Positions 1-10,667 of a stretch of DNA of 64,000 nucleotides are shown here, one piece after another. Both the position numbers and the translations under genes were made by a program. Under the pieces are notes generated by a model. The model was given only the letters and a program-made list of their open reading frames with translations. It was not told the DNA's origin and did no database searches. Source of the DNA: Symbiodinium natans (taxonomy: Eukaryota > Sar > Dinophyceae > Suessiales > Symbiodiniaceae); NCBI GenBank assembly GCA_905221605.1, contig CAJNDS010002253.1:284904-348903 (forward strand). Direction: 5' to 3'. Positions within the stretch are counted from its first letter, which is position 1; every line of letters starts with the position of its first letter.

Positions 1-3000
1 AAGTTGAACCTCACCACATAGTCGGTCGGCAAGTGCCACTTACACTTGCAGATCCACACAACACCGCTTCGAGTCTCACTCGCAACCACCTTCTTCCAGC
101 TTGCCGCCCTCTGCGTGTCGGTGATCTCCTCTTTCTTTTTCTCCAGGTCCTCCAAGAATCCTGCAACAGACTCCATCACGGATCTGTAGTGGCTGTAGGC
201 CACAAACGACCACTTGGGGACTGGTCTCTCCCTCAGCTCCGGCTCGTGAATCCGAAGTGTATCACACGACAACATCGAAATCACTCGCACTCGCTCCACC
301 AGTTCCTTAAACACCAAGGATCCTTCCTTTGCACTTCTCTTCCAGCGCAACACCCATGGGGGATAATACGAGCTCTCAGCTTCATCCTCCATGATCCTCT
401 CTGCTCCCAAAATGGGTAGCATGCACAACAGATCCACCATCCGCAAGACTCCGAGGTCCTGGTGCTCACCCAGAAGCAAAACAGGGACTATCCCTTTTCT
501 CTTCAAGTACCTCACGAAGCTCAACATCGCCAGGCCACACGTTCCCGGCGGTACTTCCATGTACAGTCCTCCTTCATTCACTGCCATCTCCCAGATGATG
601 GCCTTGCCACCAATCTGTCCACGGACATCCAAGATTCCGAAGATCTTCGTGGGTTTCTCCTGTAGCTCACACACCTCCTGGATGGGCTTCACTAGCTTCT
701 CGTATGAGCTCTGATAGCGCAACATATCCTTGTCGGATAGCGTGCCTACCACGTCCTTGAGCTCTAGCTCATCCACTGGAGTTCCGCGCCGGCAGATACT
801 CCATGACACATCACCGAACCACTTCGGCGGCTCTGGATCCGCCAGCTCCGGAAACACGTCGACCATCCGTTCAATCACCTTCGGCATGGCCTTGGGTTTC
901 GGTGCAGCTTGGCCTGAGCCTCGGCTTTCACCTTTATCACCCCTTTTTCCAGCAGCTCGGCGCTCCTTCTCTGCCTCTCGGAGATGGAATGCATGGCTTG
1001 CATCCGTGCCAGAGACTGTCACAGTCTGTTTGCACTTTTCGCACTTGGGCTTGCCACTTTCATCCCAGCTCAACCCGGCAGCATGCTCGGATCTGAACAA
1101 CCATTTGCAAACCTTACACCAAAAGGGGCTTTTCATCTCAGCACCCTGCTCACCCTTCCTGCTGTCTTCAGCTGCCATTTTCCTGTCCTTCACCAAAGGT
1201 ACAGGCTCCAGGCTAGGGCTAGCTTCCGTGGTGCTTGAACCAAAGCTTTTGCGGTTGGACCATAAATCCATTTCTTGAACCTCAGGGGAAGAGTCTTCAC
1301 GAAGGGTTTCGGGACTTCTAAGGTGGAAATTTTCAAAAACTTCGCCACACTTTTTCACACTTTTCAACGATCCAACTTGCTCCACACTGCATCCAGTTGC
1401 CTCGGCAAACTGGCATGCCTGAACTCCAACCCTTGGTCGGATTCCACAGATCCTCCACACCTGCTGCACATCTTCACCAGGGTATATACCCATAGCTTGC
1501 TGGTGCTGACAGAATGTCACTTGACTCAAGCACTTTGTAAGAACGTCAGCGATCATTCCCGCTGTCGGGCACCAAATGACCTTCAAGGTCTGAGCTTCCT
1601 GTATCCGCTCCTGAAGATAGCAGACAGCGATGTCTAAGTGGCGAACTCGCCTACTCAACCCACGGTTCAGCAAAACCGCTCTCGCTGAGGAACTGTCAGT
1701 GTGCAATCGGATCGTGACATCTGACTCGGCCAACTGACCGATCAAAGTCGCAAGTCCCTCACTCTCCTGTACCGCAGTCAAGATGGCTCTCAACTCGGCT
1801 TCACAAGAACTCAGTGACACACACCCTTGAACTCGAGAGATTCCCTTGATCAGGCATCCTCTATAAAAGATGGCTATGCCCGACACAGATCTTCGTCCTA
1901 ACGACGCTTGGGGTGCCCAACTGGCATCCGCATACACTTCCAGCTGCGCCGGCCCACTGTCCGGTACATTCCCATCAGGGCCAAAGTACTGCCATGCATG
2001 GTATTGTCCCTTTAGGAACCTAATCACTTGTCGCAATGCTTGCTCAAAGCATGCTGTTGGCTTGGACTGTCCTTGCGAAAGAATGGACATCCACCTACTC
2101 AGGTCAGGTCTCGACTGACCCCACCATGCAATCCGGCCAAGTACTGCTCTGTACCTCGCAGCTGCAGTGTCACTCAACTCAGGATCCGAACCACTTGCTC
2201 TGCCCTTCTCGACCGTTTTCACGATGTCCGGAGGAGCAGTAACCACCTTCAGGTCCTTACAGAACTCTGTCTCGAACAGGGCATCTAAGTATGCCGGGGG
2301 CACTCGCATCCTGAGATGACTCCCTTGTCTCTCAATCTCTCGCCCCAAAAAGGTGATCTTTCCACCAGTGGAAGTGATTCGACCCGTTTCCTTGATCTTC
2401 AACTCTCCGTTCAGGGTGTCGGTCACCAACCGAATGGCATCTCTAGTGCCACACAGAATCAAATCGTCCACATAGCACAACATGAGGAATCTTTTCCCTC
2501 TCACAGTGCCCTCGAAGACGGAAGGTTCCGTTGGGCATTGCTTCAACCCAACTTTCTTCACAACTGTCGCCAGCTTCAAGTTCCAAGCTTTGGCGGCAAC
2601 TCTCAAACCATTCATGGCTTGATCCAGAATCATAAACACCGGGACATAATAGTCCTTGCAGGCGGAAACATCCTTGGGCAATTGGATAATCGCCTTCGAT
2701 CCTTTCGGAAGGGGGGAATGCAAGAATGCAGTGCTAACATCCAAAGTTGCGATATCCATAGCATCTACCGAAGCAATGGCCAAAAGCGTCCGTAACGCTT
2801 CTAAAGAAGGAGTCGTAGCACTCAGTCCTAAAGATGATGCTGTGCTCCCCTTTGCGATGTCTTGCACCACACACCGAGCTCTCACAGCTTCCTTGCCATT
2901 CACCACCTTTGGGCCTATGACCCATCGGGTTGGGATGATCTTTATCCCATGCTGACGAGCAAACTTCTGAGCCTCGTCTGCTCCAACCACTCTCCCTGCT

Positions 3001-3084
3001 TTGTGAGCAGTCATACTCTGCAGCTCAGTTCGCCGGCCTTCCACTGTTTTATCCACATCTAATGGACATCCATCTATCTCAGAC
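1..3084 (-). pseudogene. Element 3, 3' half: copia-type RT-RNase H plus long C-terminal extension (cut off by window edge)
   Basis: Read on the minus strand from 3084 to 1, one frame stays open for about 1028 codons and leaves the window without a stop. It continues the frame that stops making sense at 11494, so it is the second half of a gag-pol split by element 1. Visible landmarks are the RT segment DVSTAFLHSP, the catalytic YVDD (2463-2474), then RNase H residues in YADASWAP (about 1908-1940), SLSSCEAEL (about 1780-1815), HTDSSSARA and RHLDIAV (to about 1626). This is the Ty1/copia order. After RNase H the frame runs on for roughly 500 more codons. These include paired cysteines (CKVCKW, then CEKC, about 1015-1130) that could form a zinc ribbon, followed by a region I do not recognise. 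I call it interrupted rather than decayed because I found no stop or frameshift on my reading. Confidence 0.85.
3080..3084. repeat. Target-site duplication CAGAC, left copy (element 1)
   Basis: CAGAC directly precedes the TG of the left LTR and recurs directly after the CA of the right LTR at 11494-11498. Removing element 1 and one CAGAC copy joins the two halves of the element 3 reading frame in phase. Confidence 0.92.
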
Positions 3085-3218
3085 TGAAAATGTTTTGAAC
3101 TCTCAAAGACGCCTGCAGATGCAACTCGATCTCAAAGTGAAACATGTGAGTGCATGAAATACTGCAAAGCAAATCACATGATAAAATGGGGACTTTCGAT
3201 ACGGCAAAATGTTCAACA
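3085..3218 (-). repeat. 3' LTR of element 1 (134 bp)
   Basis: Starts TGAAAATG and ends TTCAACA on the plus strand. On my reading it matches 11360-11493 base for base, and matches both LTRs of element 2 in reverse complement. It is very short for a copia LTR. I see no obvious TATA box in it. Confidence 0.93.
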
Positions 3219-3234
3219 CCCCGCCTCGATGCTG
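3219..3234 (-). other. Polypurine tract of element 1
   Basis: On the minus strand the sequence GAGGCGGGG abuts the TGTTGAAC start of the 3' LTR. This is the expected position of the plus-strand primer for reverse transcription. The same tract precedes the 3' LTR of element 2 (38875-38883). Confidence 0.8.
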
Positions 3235-3752
3235 CATTGAGCTGGCGGAATGCTTGCTTCGTCTACTTCACATTTGCCGATGCCCCACAAGAAACAACAA
3301 CATACTTAGTTCAGGATTGCACTCCAAAAGTCTTGGCGTCTTCTAAGCTCTGCCTCGAAGGTCTTTGGCTTAGCTTCAACTACGCAGCACTGTACAGCTA
3401 CGGCCTATGCAGAATCTCTTCCCACCGGCTGGTAAGGACAGAGATGTAGATGCTTGTATGGCCCAAGCGCAAGCACACAAGGTCTTTTCAAGATCTCGTC
3501 AGAGATTGTGATGGCCTAATTACCATCAGGGCACGATTGCCCTCTGCGGGTTCAGGGTGCTCCACACCCATCACAGTCGATGTCGGTCGTAAAGGATTGA
3601 CACCAAATTGGTGTGGCAAGTTGTGGTGACGTTACAGAACACAAGGACTGGCAAGTGAAGTTTCATGAGCATCACAAGCTATGTACACGAAGCTATATAC
3701 ATGCGACCACTGCGCAGCATCATGAACATTTCCAAGTGGAAACTGCATTGTC
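3235..3752 (-). other. 3' untranslated region of element 1
   Basis: About 520 bp between the gag-pol stop and the polypurine tract. It has a counterpart in element 2 (38332-38874), with recognisable stretches such as the oppositely oriented CCAATTTGGTGT segment. I see no credible ORF in it. Confidence 0.7.
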
Positions 3753-6700
3753 TCATCCCCCACATTCCTTGCATGGCTTGAAACCTCGTCTGATGGCCTC
3801 ACGCCTGCTGTACCTCAATACTCGCTTTGCACACTTCAGTTTAGGACATTCCCGCACACTGTGGAACGCATATCCACGGCTCGCGGTCACGAACACGATG
3901 CGATGCCCTTGCGGGTCCCTGACTGACATGTGGTCTGGTGTTTGTGGTGGTGCATCGCACTGCTCAAGGATCGGCAAAGCATTCTCACGCAACCAAGCAT
4001 TAAGATTTGCCTCAACCTCACTCCAAGATGTGCTCGCACTCGGCTGCGTAGCGCCCGGCACTGCAGTTGACGGTGCAGCTGTCGGGTCTGGTTCATCATC
4101 GCTTGTGTCTCCTTCGGTGGCTTGCTGCTGCAAGTTAAGGTGAGGGTCTGTCTTAGGGATCTCGGCGGGTTCGGGACCTATCCTATCCCCAGGAACCGAA
4201 ACCCCACCAACCTTTATGTGCACGCTCACCGTGGGTGCACTTGCTGCTCCTGCCTCAGCAGTCTCACGAAGTTGCGACGCTCTGCTCCGTCGGCAGCAGA
4301 AACAGATGCATACCATCACAAGGATCGTGCTTTGGGCAAGCATCAGGCTCGCCTCCGGGTGATTAACCATGAAGTCATGGATCAAGAAAATCGCACGTAG
4401 CATTCTTTCAAGAAAACTCCACAGCATGCTCTCGTAGCCACCATCAGCCTCATCGCTAGTGTTCTGGCCCAAGGCGTCAGCACTGGTATTGGGCTCATCT
4501 GTGTTGACACCGGCGATGTTGTCAAGCTGAAGGATTAACGCAAGAACCTGAAGAACTTGTTGCACGTTAACTGATCCCTTCTTGACTACTCTGCAAATCT
4601 TCCGTCGCGATTCGTGATCAAGCAGCTCAGACTCGCTGACCACCTGGAACCCATTGTCCTTGCAGCGCACGTTCAGCCTTCCAAGTAGGAACTCAATCCT
4701 CTCAGGCTTAAGTGCTTTCGTCGGCAAATCCGACACATTGTCTCCCGTGCCCACGGGAATCACCTCAAGGAGTTTCTCCTGAGTCTTTTGCTGCAGCCAC
4801 AGCAACTTCCCATCTATGTGCCGCGTTCGTCCTACCCCTTGACGATTGCCGAGGGATCTGGCGGCAGCATTGTCGCATAGGCACGACAACTTCACATCAA
4901 GGTCTGGGCACACGTGGCATATGCAGTTTTGCAACAGGATGGCTGTGGCGCTGCCTGCAACAAGCGAGTTATACTCGGCTTCACACGATGACAGGCTTAT
5001 AACCTTTTGAGTGTGAGAGCTTGAATACAGTAGTTGGCCATCCCATACCACGCAGCAAGCGGACACGCTGCGGCGTGTGCGTTTGTCTCCACTCCAGTCG
5101 CTGTCTGAGAACATTTCGAGCACTGATGTTTTGTGCTCAGACACACGGTTGCACACCAGCCCCTTTCCCAAGGTTGGCTTTGAAAGCCCGATCACATGTG
5201 ACCGATGGGAACTCACATAGCTCGTGAGGTGCCTGAGCAGTTTCCAGCACCCTTGCGTAGGCTTGTGTGCACGGGTCGCGAGATACCGGATGCCGAACTG
5301 AGATGCCAGCAAATCAACGCTCAGATACATGAGTATCCCCAAGGCAGATCTGTAGCGCGTCGCCGTTTCCGGATCAAGCTCTGGGTCTGGCTCAGAATCG
5401 GTTGGCAATCCCCCAGTTGGGAACGGTGCTGCCTTGGACCTCGCCTTTGCACCTGCTAAACCCGTTACTTGAAGGAGTTTGTCCAAGTACTTAACGTCAG
5501 GCTCTACAACCAAAAGCTCAGGGCTCACAAGGACGTGGCGCCTCTTCAGAAAAGTTACTTCTTCTCCTACTGAACGGATCCAATCAACCGAAACTTTGAA
5601 TTTGCTTTTCAGGTGCCTCTCTAGGTCCTCCAAGCGTTTCACAGGTCCTGTGCACAGCATGTCGTCGACGTGCACCATGCCTGCCCCGGCTGGCTTTGGA
5701 ATTCTGAACAAGACAGGCTGTTCGGCAAGCGGCTCTGCCTCAACAGCTGTTTTGATTTCCTGCATGAAATCCCGAAACCAGGTAGCCGACCCGTCTCTCT
5801 GCCCCGGCAGCATGCGTAGTAGCCTGAACCACTGGCCATTCACTTTGGTCAGGGTTTCATGCTCTTGCTTGCATTGGAGAAAAGCGTCTGAAACGTCAAG
5901 GCTCATCAGTGCCCATCCTTCGTGGAAGTGGCGAACGAAGAGGGCCGGTATGATGCGCAGCATGCACTGTGTCGTGGTCGGGGCAAAGAGATGCTGTCTC
6001 TCTGGATCCAAATGTGCAAACTCTCTTGCGACTAACCTGGATCTCCTCAGCCACTTCTTTTCGCCACCCAAAGTTTTAGCACGCCAGCTGCGTACATACT
6101 TGGATGACAACGTCCTGTGGCCTGGCTGCCACGATTGCATTTGCTCAAGCACACTGCTGCCCAGGAGGCGTGCAAGTTCGAATGCGTCCGCTGCAGCATC
6201 AATTTCTGCTTGCTCAGATGCACTGCACTGTGGCTCGATTTCGCTCAAAGGCTTGATCAAGATTGGAGGGATGTCAAGGTCAGAACCAGGCTGTTCTGCC
6301 CACTCACTTTGATTGTCATCGTGGTCTTCGCAATCAAGAAATTGCTCTGCACTCTCGTCTACCAACTCAATGGCTTCATCAAGATGGAACATTTCTGCAT
6401 CATGTGCACTAACTTGCAAAGCATCAAGCCTCAGCTTCTTCCGGGCCGGTGCATCCCCGCCTGCGTGCTCGGCGGCATGCCTCACGACTCCTGGTGGCAA
6501 CATGTCCTCTGCTTGGTCCATACTCGCCATAGGAGAATCTAGGGGGGCGACCCCTATTGGTGTTTCGGCCTGTGGCGGCTGAAGCGGTGTTGAGCTCATG
6601 GGCGTAGGCGGCTCAGGTGTGTATGCAGCTGGCATGCGTGGTGGCGGTGGCACAAGCTCCGAAAGCATGGCATCGTCAGGCAACAAGTGTTCTGGAAAGG

Positions 6701-9700
6701 GCATGGGACGCTCTGATGCTCCCTGCTGCGACGGCACTTCGGCCACTTGCTCACGTGCCGCCTCTCCTGCCTCTTCCCCGCCTGCGCTCAACGCCTCTGC
6801 CTGGGTCTTCTGCTTACGTGCCTGGCCAACTTGTTTTGCAAGGAACGACGCCTGTGTCCACGGCATGTCTACCAGACTGGCACACATTGTCGCTAGATAT
6901 TGCTTAGGCAACCTGCGGATGGATCTGGAAGATAGCATGTAACCCCCTTCAGTGACTCCAAAATGCAAGTCTGAAACCGGAAGTTTCCCTAGCCAAAGCA
7001 TTTTGCACCATCTAGCTTTTCCTTTTATGGAACTTTTGACACGGGCAAACACTGTCTCCCCAAAACACACCAATTTGCCTAGGTACGGCCGCCCATTGAT
7101 CACGTGAAAAGCACTTAGATCATTTTGCCTAGACATCCGCATGTGCAACCACGCGGCGTGGCGCCAAGCATAGGCGTGCATCGGGTGGCTGGACCCGATG
7201 GTGGTCTCTGCCCGCTCTTCGAATTGGTCCAAGATGCATCCTGCCAATTGTCTGATGCCGTCTATGCTCTGCTCGGCCTCGTTGCCCTGATGATCACTCG
7301 CCTCCGTCTGCTCAAGATGGGTCTGGAGGCCCATTTTGCTGCGGAAGGCCTTGATGCCTCGTTGCAGGGCCAGGCAGGCCGGCTCTGAGTCTGACCTGAT
7401 GGTGCATGTTTGGTGGCCACAGTAGTTCAAGAATCTGCAAGTTTCGGCAACAAGGTACTTGAAAGCGATTGTGCCACCTTTGGCAGGTGTCGGAATGGCA
7501 TGGACTGCACCAGTGTGGGAATCCTTCAGCACCAGCACCACAAGTTTCTCTTGCGTGTGACCTTCAAACTGGGCAGGAGTGCGCCTACCAGTATATGCAA
7601 AATCCACGCAGCACACGGAATCCTCACGCACATCTGGCTTTGCACGCACATGCTTATCTGCTTTAGCTCTGAACCTCACGCAATGCGGGCACCAGTCAGC
7701 ATAAGGCATGTGACTCAACTCGTGGCGCCTCTGCTCCTCAGCCGTGGGTGCTTCCACGAACTTTTGCTCACGCAACGGCTCACGCCCATCTGTCTGGAAC
7801 TCGTGCTGCTGCAGCAGCTCCTGTGTCTTCAGGTGCTGCTCTATCCGCTGGAGAACTGTCTTCTTGCCACCTGACTTGCCTATCCCAAGGACTTGGCACG
7901 CCGTTCTGAGGGTGCTGAGGGTGCAACCCAAGTGAAGCTCGATGCCATTCACGATTACATGCCCTTGGGCCGGCACATCCTCTGCTTGAACAAGTGGTCC
8001 AACGCCTCCACCATCATCACCAGCAGCAACATTTTCATCGTGCTCATCATGCTCTTCAAAATTCATTGCATCATCTGGCACATTAGGAAAATCATCATCG
8101 GGCGGTGCTGCTGAAGGCATGGCATTGGGCACACGAGAGAACAAGCTGTCGATGTTCACGGGATGCACAGAACCGATGGTGATGGTCTGACGGTTCACCG
8201 GAGGGGCAATCTCGCAATCTGCTTGATCAAGATTTTCCACAAGGCTGTTGACCTCGATCACTTGCCAGCCTGTGGGTCTCTGCTGCAGTGTCGTCCTGTA
8301 TGCCACCCCTTTTTGCCCAAGTGGGACTGTCACATCAAGGAAGTTTGTAGTGTAATCTCTACGGGCAAAGATGCCGGGCTGAACCTCGACAAACTTATCC
8401 GGCAGGCTTAACCAAACATCCCCAACCGTTAGCGCCATCACAGCTCTGTCAGCCTCGTGATCAGTACACACTGATACATTCATGATGGTTCCAGTGGCGT
8501 GCAAGGAATTGTGGCGATAATGCAATGGTACACGGATCGCATTGTCCGGGCTCGTCAAGAAAGGGGTATTGTCGGTATGTATCAGGTTCCAACCCCGTTT
8601 AAGGAGTTTCCCCACACTAAACAACGGTTGCGTCACACTCCCCAACAACCACCTTTCCTTGAACTGAACCCCATCTATGTCAAGCACTGCCGTCCTCATT
8701 TGTGATCCCGAAATCACACTTCCCTGAGCATCACGATAGCTGTTTGTCGTGATGCCGCCAGCAACCCCAACATGGCGCCAGGATTCGGGCAGGCACGACT
8801 CGTCCGAGCCTGAGTCTATCACTAGCTCTATAGTGGTTCCTGGCATGTCAGAGGTCACTGCGCGCACGCACAGCGCATCGCGCGCATCAGCACTCTTCTG
8901 AGTCATCAATGCGTGCCTTATCCTTGCCGGGACATGCTTGCTGACTTCACACTTGCGCTTGGTGTTGCATTCGGCGGCAAAGTTGCTCGCATGGGTGCTC
9001 AAACACGCAGCTGCACAGGCAGGCCTGTCACTAGGCATCAAGTTGATACCACACAGTTCGCCCTCAGGCACGGTCCAGGCACCATCTTCATCTGCATATG
9101 ACATGTCAAACATCTCAACGCTGGTGCTTGGAACAACAGGCTGCAACTCGGCTGGCTTAGGTGAAGTCACCGCTGCATTGGCAACCGATTGGCACAAACT
9201 CACAAAGCTCAACCAACTCGGGTCAGGGTCGCCCTGGCGGGATTGCCCATCACACATGAGCACTGCATTGATGCGACCCTCTTGGCAAATGGTGAACTCC
9301 GGGCTTGTCATGTCAATCGCAACACGAGCAACACGATGCTGGGTGGTGGCAGTGCTTGGCGCAACTTGAGAAACTGAAGGTCCGAGCGTGCTCACAGTCG
9401 TTGCAGCGTCGGAAGGGTGCCCAGATGGTGCATTCTGGACTGCTTGGACACGCGGTGCACTCCAACACTCACTGGCATAATGACCCTTCTTACCGCAATT
9501 ATGACATGTTCCCTTTGCACGCTGGCCTTTACCTGTGCCTGGGCTTTCTTGGTGGGGACCTTTGCCTTTGGGCTGCCTCTCCTTGCCTTTGCCTTTGGGA
9601 TGCCTCTCCTTGCCTTTGCCTTTGGGCTGCCTCTCCTTGCCTTTGCCTTTGGGATGTTTCTCCTTTCCTTTGCCTTTGGGATGCCTCTCCTTGTCCCTGC

Positions 9701-10640
9701 GGATCAACGCATCCACTTCCATGGGCACTGGCGATTGCTCTTGCCCAGCACTTGGCGCCATGGGCACCACACCCAAAGCCTGGTGCATCTTCGCTGAGGT
9801 CCAGGAGGTGGTCGTCACCTCATAGCCCAGGACGTAATCCCTGATGCTCTGGTATGTGCTGGCTTCAGACATTTGCAGCTGCACATGTTGTCTCAGCGCA
9901 TGAGGCAGGCAACGGACGAGTGTCCCTAGCATCACGTGCTCACCTGGCGAGTTGTTGGTGACCTTGCGATATTCTTCAGCTACCCTTTCTAACCCCTGAA
10001 TTTGTTCACGAAGGCTCCGGTCTTTCGTGAAGGTTGGCAGGCTCATCAAGGCGTTCAGAAGGGCTAAACCTCGGAACTTGGTTCGTGGTGCAAACGTGTT
10101 TGTCAGGACTCTCCAAACCTCCAGGCCACTCTTGTCAGACACTTGGCGAAGGATGGCTTTAGGCTTTGCACGCAGAACACTGGCAAGGATTGCAAACAGC
10201 CGCTGGGATCTCGCGACGCGGGCTGCGTCGGCTGTGCTCAGATCCACCGGCGTGTTGAGGTTTTCCTCCACGATCTTGAGATCCGTTTCGTACTCATGAT
10301 CTGCGAAGACTAGCCAAGTTCGAAAGCTATGACTCCATTCTGCCCATTGAGCAACATCATTGTCATGCACAGCACTACCAAACTCCGTAGGGCGATTCAG
10401 GATCTTATTCGCATCGGCAAACCCTGCTGTACCGCTCGAACTTGAGGGCCTGGCAACGGCTGCTTGAGCAGCCTGTGCTGCAGCTTGGGCCGTCTCGACC
10501 ATCTGCGCCATCAGCATCTGCATCTGGGCCATGTCAAGCTGTCCTGCTGCAGGGCTGCCTGGGAGGAACGGGTTTCCACTGCCACTGGCTGTGGCTTCCT
10601 GAGGCAACACGGGCAACTGCTGGCCTTGCGAGGACTCCAT
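3753..10640 (-). CDS. Copia-type Gag-Pol polyprotein, 2295 aa, intact
   Basis: One frame encodes the whole retrotransposon machinery. A Gag region is followed by Lys-rich HPKGKGKE/RQPKGKGKE repeats and a CCHC knuckle, CHNCGKKGHYASEC (about residue 380). An aspartic protease active site, VIDSGSDES, lies near 607. The integrase zinc motif HELSHMPYADWCPHC (about 973) is followed by the catalytic Asp/Asp/Glu segments VDFAYTG, RSDSEPA and NEAEQS (about 1010-1125). RT has DVSDAFLQC (about 1580) and VHVDDM (about 1654, the YVDD box with His for Tyr). RNase H has FSDSDWSGD, SSCEAEY, CDNAAARS and RTRHID (about 1842-1945). Two features lie beyond RNase H: a hydrophobic segment near 2092-2117 ending CFCCRR, and a terminal H/Cys-rich module (about 2245-2295) ending PCKECGG. 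The start ATG is the first in frame after the TGA that ends the leader ORF. Confidence 0.95.
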   Translation of the reverse strand: MESSQGQQLPVLPQEATASGSGNPFLPGSPAAGQLDMAQMQMLMAQMVETAQAAAQAAQAAVARPSSSSGTAGFADANKILNRPTEFGSAVHDNDVAQWAEWSHSFRTWLVFADHEYETDLKIVEENLNTPVDLSTADAARVARSQRLFAILASVLRAKPKAILRQVSDKSGLEVWRVLTNTFAPRTKFRGLALLNALMSLPTFTKDRSLREQIQGLERVAEEYRKVTNNSPGEHVMLGTLVRCLPHALRQHVQLQMSEASTYQSIRDYVLGYEVTTTSWTSAKMHQALGVVPMAPSAGQEQSPVPMEVDALIRRDKERHPKGKGKEKHPKGKGKERQPKGKGKERHPKGKGKERQPKGKGPHQESPGTGKGQRAKGTCHNCGKKGHYASECWSAPRVQAVQNAPSGHPSDAATTVSTLGPSVSQVAPSTATTQHRVARVAIDMTSPEFTICQEGRINAVLMCDGQSRQGDPDPSWLSFVSLCQSVANAAVTSPKPAELQPVVPSTSVEMFDMSYADEDGAWTVPEGELCGINLMPSDRPACAAACLSTHASNFAAECNTKRKCEVSKHVPARIRHALMTQKSADARDALCVRAVTSDMPGTTIELVIDSGSDESCLPESWRHVGVAGGITTNSYRDAQGSVISGSQMRTAVLDIDGVQFKERWLLGSVTQPLFSVGKLLKRGWNLIHTDNTPFLTSPDNAIRVPLHYRHNSLHATGTIMNVSVCTDHEADRAVMALTVGDVWLSLPDKFVEVQPGIFARRDYTTNFLDVTVPLGQKGVAYRTTLQQRPTGWQVIEVNSLVENLDQADCEIAPPVNRQTITIGSVHPVNIDSLFSRVPNAMPSAAPPDDDFPNVPDDAMNFEEHDEHDENVAAGDDGGGVGPLVQAEDVPAQGHVIVNGIELHLGCTLSTLRTACQVLGIGKSGGKKTVLQRIEQHLKTQELLQQHEFQTDGREPLREQKFVEAPTAEEQRRHELSHMPYADWCPHCVRFRAKADKHVRAKPDVREDSVCCVDFAYTGRRTPAQFEGHTQEKLVVLVLKDSHTGAVHAIPTPAKGGTIAFKYLVAETCRFLNYCGHQTCTIRSDSEPACLALQRGIKAFRSKMGLQTHLEQTEASDHQGNEAEQSIDGIRQLAGCILDQFEERAETTIGSSHPMHAYAWRHAAWLHMRMSRQNDLSAFHVINGRPYLGKLVCFGETVFARVKSSIKGKARWCKMLWLGKLPVSDLHFGVTEGGYMLSSRSIRRLPKQYLATMCASLVDMPWTQASFLAKQVGQARKQKTQAEALSAGGEEAGEAAREQVAEVPSQQGASERPMPFPEHLLPDDAMLSELVPPPPRMPAAYTPEPPTPMSSTPLQPPQAETPIGVAPLDSPMASMDQAEDMLPPGVVRHAAEHAGGDAPARKKLRLDALQVSAHDAEMFHLDEAIELVDESAEQFLDCEDHDDNQSEWAEQPGSDLDIPPILIKPLSEIEPQCSASEQAEIDAAADAFELARLLGSSVLEQMQSWQPGHRTLSSKYVRSWRAKTLGGEKKWLRRSRLVAREFAHLDPERQHLFAPTTTQCMLRIIPALFVRHFHEGWALMSLDVSDAFLQCKQEHETLTKVNGQWFRLLRMLPGQRDGSATWFRDFMQEIKTAVEAEPLAEQPVLFRIPKPAGAGMVHVDDMLCTGPVKRLEDLERHLKSKFKVSVDWIRSVGEEVTFLKRRHVLVSPELLVVEPDVKYLDKLLQVTGLAGAKARSKAAPFPTGGLPTDSEPDPELDPETATRYRSALGILMYLSVDLLASQFGIRYLATRAHKPTQGCWKLLRHLTSYVSSHRSHVIGLSKPTLGKGLVCNRVSEHKTSVLEMFSDSDWSGDKRTRRSVSACCVVWDGQLLYSSSHTQKVISLSSCEAEYNSLVAGSATAILLQNCICHVCPDLDVKLSCLCDNAAARSLGNRQGVGRTRHIDGKLLWLQQKTQEKLLEVIPVGTGDNVSDLPTKALKPERIEFLLGRLNVRCKDNGFQVVSESELLDHESRRKICRVVKKGSVNVQQVLQVLALILQLDNIAGVNTDEPNTSADALGQNTSDEADGGYESMLWSFLERMLRAIFLIHDFMVNHPEASLMLAQSTILVMVCICFCCRRSRASQLRETAEAGAASAPTVSVHIKVGGVSVPGDRIGPEPAEIPKTDPHLNLQQQATEGDTSDDEPDPTAAPSTAVPGATQPSASTSWSEVEANLNAWLRENALPILEQCDAPPQTPDHMSVRDPQGHRIVFVTASRGYAFHSVRECPKLKCAKRVLRYSRREAIRRGFKPCKECGG

Positions 10641-10667
10641 TGGGACTGTGTTTAAGCAGAAAATTGC

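Noticed and set aside
5479-6312. 277-codon plus-strand ORF (and its mirror at 35853-36686)
   Set aside because: Antisense shadow of the RT region of the copia gag-pol; it appears in both element copies and has no own features.
9305-9844. 179-codon plus-strand ORF with LCLWDASPC repeats
   Set aside because: Reverse-strand reading of the Lys-rich Gag repeats of element 1.
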